From Ciona intestinalis (taxonomy: Eukaryota; Chordata; Ascidiacea; Phlebobranchia; Cionidae): a stretch of DNA of 64,000 nt. Each line of letters starts with the position of its first letter. The first letter of the stretch is position 1. Shown here in pieces: positions 57,654-64,000 of this stretch. The DNA lies in NCBI RefSeq assembly GCF_000224145.3, contig NC_020176.2, forward strand, positions 5,088,902-5,152,901, given 5' to 3'. The notes beneath the pieces are model-generated. The model was not told the DNA's origin and made no database searches. It saw nothing but the letters and a program-made list of their open reading frames with translations. The translations under genes were made by a program, and so were the position numbers.

Positions 57654-59709
57654 ATGAAATTAAAACGTTTTGTTTTTTATTTTTCATGTTTTCTTTTAAT
57701 TTTAATCGTTTGGTGTGTAGCGTCGTCACATAAAAGACGAAACAGGTACTTTATGACTATAATAATAATTTTATATCTGTTCAGTTGTTATTGATATTCT
57801 TTAACTGTTCTTAGATTAATATAAATTAAACGTTTATTAAATAAATGTAACTTATTTATCCTCGCATGGCGGGCCAGCGAGAGTCGTTATAACACGGGTG
57901 TTCTGTTTCATACACCTCGTGCCCGGTTACAAGTTACCACGTATGTAACTTATTTATCCTCACATGGCAGGACAGTCGTTATAACACGGGTGTTCTGTTT
58001 CATACACCTTGTGCCCGCTTTTGAGTTACCACGTATGTAACTTATTTATCCTCGCATGGCGGGGCAACGACAGTCGTTATAACACGGGTGTTCTGTTTCA
58101 TACACCTTGTGCCCGCTTACGAGTTACCACGTATGTGGCTAAAAGATCTATTGCTTAAACTTAGTTTATTTCAGACCTACTAACTACACAATCAACGAAA
58201 CACCAACAAAACACATAACAATCGATGGAATATTCCCTTTACCAACACACAGGGTGTATCCCAATGTAAAGAGCGAGGATTCTGTTATTCCTATGCGATT
58301 CTTTAAAAATAATTTTGGAAAATCTGTTCATAATTACAAGTAAGTAGGATTGACTGTGAATGGATGTAACTTACTTCATCCTCATGTGTATGAGAAATCG
58401 ACAGTAGTTATAACACAGGTGTTCTGTTTCATACACCTCTTGCCTGCTTGCGACCTGGTGTTTGTTTGTCAGGGTTTAAGCAACCATTAAGTATCTTTAA
58501 AACAAATAAAGTTAATATTATCTTCCCAAAGGACACATACATCCATAATTGTGCAGCGACAAGCCTTAAACCTGTTACGTCTGGGTTATAGGCAGGCATA
58601 CCAACCTTTTTGCCATGGCTCCAGTTTTTTCAACAGCCCTTATAACCCCCTCCCCCCACACAGATGGTTACACAACCCACACACAAGGTGCGTAGCGAAC
58701 ACGACGTCTCCGGATATCTTCCTGTTGGTGGCAGTAGCGAGCGCATCTTGGGAGTTTGAACGTCGTGACTTGATCCGGAAAACTTGGGCGACTGTCAATC
58801 AAGTTTCGGGGAAGAATATTGTCTACGTGTTCTTTGTGGGTGAGTTGGTGTGATTCATCTCGTGTGTGATGTCAAAAGAACATATGTAACTTATTTATTC
58901 TTGCATAGTGAGTCTCGTTGTAATAAGAGTGTTGAAAAAAAAAAGTATCAGAACCATTTTTTGTACTGGATACTTTCCAGTGTTATTTTGTGATGATGTC
59001 ATACATGATGATGTCATCCATTCACAGGTAACGACAGGAGGAACAACAAGTTGGAAATGGAGTTCAACGAACACCATGATGTTGTGATGGAAGATTTTAA
59101 TGAAACGTACAAAAATCTGACTCTGAAAACTCAAGGTTGGTTCGTATGAATGTGACCTGTTTATCCTGGTGTAGCTGGGCAACGACAAACATTATAACAC
59201 GGGTGTTCTGTTTCATACACCTCGTGTTCGCTTACAAGTTACCAGGAATGAAATTTTGTGGGTGATTGTTTTCTGTACGGCTGATAATTTGGACAACCCA
59301 TTAGTGACCACAGGGTTGGAGCAATTGCCGTCTTGCCCAAGGTGACATTCGCCCACAATGGTAATCTTAACTTTCTACACCACAGGCCAACTGAAGTGGA
59401 TCACGTACTTTTGCCCGAACATTAAATACGCAATACACGTTGACGATGATGTGTTCGTAGATATCAAACAAGTCGTTAATATGTTGGTTGAACAAACTGA
59501 TGATAACAGGTGTGTGGGTGGAATATCATGTGCTTTATACGGATGGGATGATATGTATTGTTTTCTGCTTGTGTAAAGAAATTATATTACTGTGGGGTAA
59601 AATGGGATAAAATCCATTGGTTTTGTTTCAGGAAACTTTTCTGCGCCAAATTATTCCAGCCCAAAGTTCGACGGGAAGGAAAATGGGAAATGAGTCGGAG
59701 AGATTATCC
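57654..59709 (+). CDS. Beta-1,3-galactosyltransferase-like (GT31), 3' end lost in a gap
   Basis: A Golgi enzyme adding a sugar (galactose or N-acetylglucosamine) in beta-1,3 linkage to glycans. Exons: 57654-57745, 58175-58339, 58664-58839, 59028-59135, 59386-59509, 59632-59709 (cut by Ns), giving about 247 residues so far. Seen: type II membrane anchor (FVFYFSCFLLILIVWCVA), a stem, the family motif RRDLIRKTWA, the FFVG strand, the EDFNETYKNLTLKTQ block, the metal-binding DDD in AIHVDDDVFVD, and KWEMSRRDYP. The family's later motif (about 100 residues) lies in the gap. Donor specificity cannot be decided. Alternative copies of exons 3-6 and 1-2 follow at 59760 and 63387. The start is the ATG directly before the basic-plus-hydrophobic anchor. 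Confidence 0.9.
57845..58138 (-). repeat. Tandem array of three composite tail units, GT31 intron 1
   Basis: Units begin near 57848, 57949 and 58039. The corresponding array in the second copy of this intron (63587-63778) has only two units. Confidence 0.92.
58375..58605 (-). repeat. Composite repeat: tail, centre and head, GT31 intron 2
   Basis: Reverse orientation: worn tail 58375-58455, centre remnants, then ttcccaaaggacacatacat and the head (agcgacaagccttaaacctg, ataggcaggcataccaacc). The head overlaps open frames here that are not coding. Confidence 0.75.
59150..59365 (-). repeat. Composite repeat, GT31 intron 4 (second copy 60250-60465)
   Basis: Tail (59155-59255) and centre (ggctgataatttggacaacc, agtgaccacagggttggag) end about 20 bp before the acceptor of exon 5. 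Both copies of the locus share it. Confidence 0.85.
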
Positions 59710-59759
59710 NNNNNNNNNNNNNNNNNNNNNNNNNNNNNNNNNNNNNNNNNNNNNNNNNN
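59710..59759. other. Assembly gap, exactly 50 N
   Basis: The gap cuts GT31 exon 6; the next base restarts inside exon 3 of a second copy. Confidence 0.97.
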
Positions 59760-60761
59760 TTGGGCGACTGTCAATCAAGTTTCGGGGAAGAATATTGTCT
59801 ATGTGTTCTTTGTGGGTGAGTTGGTGTGATTCATCTCGTGTGTGATGTCGTAAGGACATATGTAGGGATGCACATTACAGAATAATTAGGTATTCTAGGA
59901 TATCCTAGAATACTTTATTTCGAATCTAGAATTCCGAATCTAGAATTTCGAATCTTTTTATATTTATAGGAAAAATGAATTTTACCCACAAAAGTCAGTT
60001 TATTGACTCTTTCATAGCAGCCTTGTTGGATCATAAAAATAAAGTATCAGAACCATTTTTGTACTGGATACTTTCCAGTGTTATTTTGTGATGATGTCAT
60101 ACATGATGATGTCATCCATTCACAGGTAACGACAGGAGGAACAACAAGAAGTTGGAAATGGAGTTCAACGAACACCATGATGTTGTGATGGAAGATTTTG
60201 ATGAAACGTACAAGAATCTGACTCTGAAAACTCAAGGTTGGTTCGGATGAATGTAACTTATTTATCCACGCATGGTGGGGCAACAGTCGTTATAACACGG
60301 GTGTTCTGTTTCATACACCTCGTGCTCGCTTACGAGTTACCAGGAATGAAATTTTGTGGGTGATTGTTTTCTGTACGGCTGATAATTTGGACAACCCATT
60401 AGTGACCACAGGGTTGGAGCAATTGCCGTCTTGCCCAAGGTGACATACGCCCACATTGGTAATCTTAACTTTCTACACCACAGGCCAACTGAAGTGGATC
60501 ACGTACTTTTGCCCGAACATTAAATACGCAATACACGTTGACGATGATGTGTTCGTAGATATCAAACAAGTCGTTAATATGTTGGTTGAACAAACTGATG
60601 ATAACAGGTGTGTGTGGGTGGAATATCATGTGCTTTATATGGATGGGATGATATGTATTGTTTTCTGCTTGTGTAAAGAAATTAAATTACTGTGGCCGTG
60701 GGGTAAAATGGGATAAAATTCATTGGTTTTATTTCAGGAAACTTTTCTGCGCCAAATATTC
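59760..60761 (+). other. Second copy of GT31 exons 3 (part) to 6 (part), isolated contig
   Basis: Exon 3 end 59760-59815, exon 4 60126-60236, exon 5 60484-60607, exon 6 start 60738-60761 correspond to 58784-59656. Exon 4 has one extra codon (a second Lys after RNNK) and Asn-to-Asp in the EDF(N/D)ETY motif; exon 5 is identical. N runs lie on both sides. Best explained as an alternative allele; a recent paralogue is possible. Confidence 0.88.
59867..60035. mobile_element. hAT-like element fragment in one GT31 copy
   Basis: Begins tagggatgcac, a typical hAT terminus, followed by AT-rich palindromic repeats (gaatctagaattccgaatct). No matching right end was found. The other copy has unrelated, shorter sequence at this place (58880-58945). 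Confidence 0.5.
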
Positions 60762-60886
60762 NNNNNNNNNNNNNNNNNNNNNNNNNNNNNNNNNNNNNNN
60801 NNNNNNNNNNNNNNNNNNNNNNNNNNNNNNNNNNNNNNNNNNNNNNNNNNNNNNNNNNNNNNNNNNNNNNNNNNNNNNNNNNNNNN
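60762..60886. other. Assembly gap, 125 N
   Basis: Separates the GT31 fragment from the second WDR20 copy. Same length as the Arp2 gap, so probably a placeholder. Confidence 0.95.
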
Positions 60887-62479
60887 GAGGTCATAAATTC
60901 GTGGGTGAATGACGTCTCGTTTGACCCCTTCTGTTGTTCCATACCTTCCGATGCCGACATGAAAAGTTTCTACGGGATACCGAGCCTTAGTGAGGTGTTT
61001 CCGGACGTTAAGAAGTCGGACTCGGTGAATAATAATTCCCCCGGCGGTGTGGAGGGGAAAGTGGAGAAACATCATGAACGTTTAAACGGGGATGTATCAG
61101 TCCCTATCAGCGCGGTTAAACGGATGCGCACGTACAGTAATATATCAAAGTTTTCGAGGTTAAGCATCGGGTTGGACAGCGGGGCGCCAGCCGTGTGCTA
61201 CAGGTTTGGCTCCGTTGGCCAGGATTCCCAGTTGTGTATTTGGGAGTTAGATGAAACAACTTTGTGTTTTTTTAACAAAACCGTGGATTGCGGGGAAAAC
61301 TCTTTAACGCCATCGAGCGATTCGTTACACGCAAACAGCGAACCGTTAACTGAAAGTTTAACCCACTTACCAGAAATTAACGGGGCGTATGGGGTGGGGC
61401 ACAACGGGGGAAGCACCCAACACGAGAACTATTTACCCAAAGAAGTGACGACGTCATCGCGGTCCAACAGCACCCCACACTCGATAAACTCAGCCAAGAT
61501 CAAGCGCTCTCTAAAACATGACTCGGAACAACAAATAACAAGCGGAAAGTTTTTAACACTGGGTCCGCACGACCGTAAGAAAGCAAACAAGGAACATAAG
61601 CGGAACCTCAGCCTCCCACACTTCGGGTTTAAATCCTCCTCGAGCCCAAGCAACCAGGGGCCACAAAAATATGGGTTCCAGCACAGGAAACATCAGCCAA
61701 CCAAGGTAATGCATTGGTGTTGTTGTTTTTTGTTGGTTTGCATGACTTTTGTTTGTGCCAACTATTGTTCTACATTATTTCTTGTTCACTTAGAGTTATT
61801 TATGGGTTCACATTCAAGGCTTGTCGCTGCCACCAAAATGACACAAGTTAAAATTTATGCAAAAAAAGGATTGTTTTTACTTTTTGTGTTTTTTAATTAA
61901 TTCCAACGTTATTTCAGACAATTGTATTCGGTACGCCACGGTGCCCGAAAATGGCCGACACTGCGATATTAGAACCTTTGGTTTGTAAGAAAATCTCCCA
62001 AGGCCAAATAACTTGCATAGACTTCATGTGGGACAGCGTGGTAACCACGTGTCAGGACGGGTTCATACAACTGTGGAAACGACCAAATGTGAGTGCTCGG
62101 TTGGGCTTTTTATAGTTTCTGGTGTTACGTATGCATTTCCCAAAGACATATACGCCCACAATGGTAGCAGCATTGGGCTGCAGCTATTCTAATCAGTGTG
62201 CCATCCTCCCGTACAAGTTGTCATTATAACCTTTCTTCCACATACACCTGCTAGAATAACAACTGCACCAAAGTCCTGGCCAAATAATATACAAACACCC
62301 GCAGCATCAGATGTGTTACTACCTATAAACATGGCTACACCATACATACATACATACCATACCAACACCCCATATAGAAGCCACTGCTTTACTCACATTT
62401 GTGATAACCTTTATATTCCTTCCAGAGCATCCAGTCCCCACTAAGTGAAGGTTCCAAACCAAGTGGTACGGTTGTATAA
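60887..62479 (+). CDS. WDR20: Second, partial copy of WDR20 (exons 7-9)
   Basis: Exon 7 (part) 60887-61705, exon 8 61918-62088, exon 9 62426-62479 match 55123-56744. Within 15 bases of the gap the copy has one extra T (aaattcg against aaatcg), which would shift the frame; this is more likely a contig-end error than a mutation. Several substitutions occur: Phe-to-Leu and Asn-to-Lys-type changes are absent, while F-H-A to L-H-A (SSDSFHAN / SSDSLHAN) and TNL to THL are present. A 33-bp tandem duplication in intron 7 of the first copy (around 56005-56070) is single here. Best read as the other haplotype. Confidence 0.88.
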
Positions 62480-63386
62480 ACAATCATTCAGATTATTCTT
62501 CAAACAACAAGTCTTGCTCCAATGTGCCTTTACCATGTACAGTGATTGTGCAATCCTGGTCCATAGAAACAAAGATAGGAATTGTTGTTTCCCCAACACA
62601 TAATAATTGTCATTATGATGAATCTCCCCATGTTGTATTGCATGTGAAAAGTTTCCAATAGTTTTAGCGCAAGCTTTGTTTTAAAATCGTGGAAAAACCA
62701 GTCAACAAATTAATTGTTCCACACTGTTATGATTTACGTTCGCTGCTGGTGTAATGTTTAATTTATTCTACCAGCCAGCACTGGCTGATATTTTTGTCAA
62801 GACGTAATTTATATTAACACGAAAATGATGAAATTTTTATGCTTCATCATGGTATCGTGTATGATGTTTATGCGTGCACTTGCGATTAATACATATGAAT
62901 AATGATGGAGGGATGTTTTAGTAAAACTATAAGTTGATAAGCTTCCAATATTTGATAAAAATTGGTTGTCAAAAATGTTAACATATGTTAATATAGTAAC
63001 AGTTTTTCTGTTTATTAAGAAACATTTCTTTTAATGGTTGGGTATTCCATACATAATGTTTCTGTATGTCTGACAGTTTGAAAACCAATTCATGACCACT
63101 GGGTTGGAGCAATTTTTAGGTTTTCCTAGTCAATGACACATACGCTTACAATGGTAGCAGCGCCGAGCCTCGAACCCCGTATCCTCTGGTTACAAATCTT
63201 ATACAGCGCGCAATGTAAACACGCTTTCAGTTTACATTCATAGTAGGCTAGTACACAATGGTAGCCGACACAAAATAAACATTACGCCGCGTGAAGCAAA
63301 AGGTATGTTTTGTGTCGAATATTTGTTGTGTTTCTATGATTGAATATTTGTTTGTATCGAAACAGGGGATTTCTTTATGCACGAAA

Positions 63387-63979
63387 ATGAAATTAAAACG
63401 TTTTGTTTTTTATTTTTCATGTTTTCTTTTAATTTTAATCGTTTGGTGTGTAGCGTCGTCACATAAAAGACGAAACAGGTACTTTATGACTATAATAATA
63501 ATTTTTATATCTGTTCAGTTGTTATTGATATTCTTTAACTGTTCTTAGATAATTTAAATTAAACGTTTATTAAATTAATCTAACTTATTTATCCTCGCAT
63601 GGCAGGAAACGACAGTTGGTATAACACGGATGTTCTGTTTCATACACTTCGTGCCAGCTTACAAGTTACCACGTATGTAACTTATTTATCCACGCATGGC
63701 CGCCCAGCGAGAGTCATTATAACACGGGTGTTCTGTTCCATACACCTCGTGCCCGCTTACAAGTTACCAAGTATGTGGCTAAAAGATCTATTGCTTAAAC
63801 TTAGTTTATTTCAGACCTACTAACTACACAATCAACGAAACACCGACAAAACACATAACAATCGATGGAATATTCCCTTTACCAACACACAGGTTGTATC
63901 CCAATGTAAAGAGCGAGGATTCTGTTATTCCTATGCGATTCTTTAAAAATAATTTTGGAAAATCTGTTCATAATTACAA
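63387..63979 (+). CDS. Second, partial copy of GT31 (exons 1-2)
   Basis: Exons 63387-63478 and 63815-63979 match 57654-57745 and 58175-58339. The coding differences seen are small (for example caccaacaaaa/caccgacaaaa and agggtgtat/aggttgtat, Val to Leu). The window ends before exon 3. Confidence 0.88.
63585..63778 (-). repeat. Tandem array of two composite tail units
   Basis: Units begin near 63587 and 63679. This is the counterpart of the three-unit array at 57845-58138. Confidence 0.9.
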
Positions 63980-64000
63980 GTAAGTAGGATTGACTGTGAA

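Overview
The window looks like genomic DNA from a tunicate of the genus Ciona, most likely C. intestinalis/robusta. It is AT-rich, genes are compact with many short introns, the best protein matches are chordate, and one family of tRNA-derived/composite repeats recurs roughly every 1-3 kb. No tool was run. Gene calls come from translating exons by eye, checking that GT/AG sites and codon phases join, and comparing with remembered family features.

Layout, left to right. (1) 1-12708, minus: 25 exons of a CARMIL (LRRC16-type) actin regulator, cut at the left edge, with a segment carrying two exons present twice around a run of Ns. (2) 13050-15686, plus: a single-pass membrane protein with a fibronectin-III-like ectodomain, head-to-head with CARMIL. 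(3) 17316-21253, plus: a secreted thrombospondin-type-1 protein with basic processing sites. (4) 21254-26078: gene-poor; a 937-bp segment occurs twice around a 500-N gap. (5) 26079-28251, plus: a gene with the Crypton-derived DUF3504 domain shared by QRICH1 and the ZMYM proteins. (6) 29035-31430, minus: a secreted trypsin-like protease. (7) 33468-38773, plus: the mitochondrial oxodicarboxylate carrier SLC25A21. (8) 40033-44944, minus: Pax1/9. (9) 46819-47314, minus: a possible small two-exon gene. (10) 48448-50910, minus: actin-related protein 2, with its C-terminal part lost in a gap. (11) 51967-56744, plus: WDR20/DMWD. (12) 57654-59709, plus: a beta-1,3-glycosyltransferase (GT31) cut by a gap. 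(13) 59760-64000: second, slightly different copies of WDR20 and GT31 exons.

The most meaningful arrangement is SLC25A21 and Pax1/9 lying tail-to-tail about 1.26 kb apart. This is the same pairing and orientation as vertebrate SLC25A21-PAX9, part of the deuterostome pharyngeal gene cluster, so the carrier's introns are good places to look for Pax1/9 enhancers. CARMIL and Arp2 act in the same actin pathway but lie 36 kb apart and are probably neighbours by chance.

Four N runs of 50 or 125 bases and one of exactly 500 look like placeholders. Three of the duplications abut them, so they are best read as contig ends or alternative haplotypes that were not merged. This makes the window a useful allele comparison: it shows a solo-LTR insertion, repeat-unit copy-number change, a 33-bp tandem indel and small coding differences.
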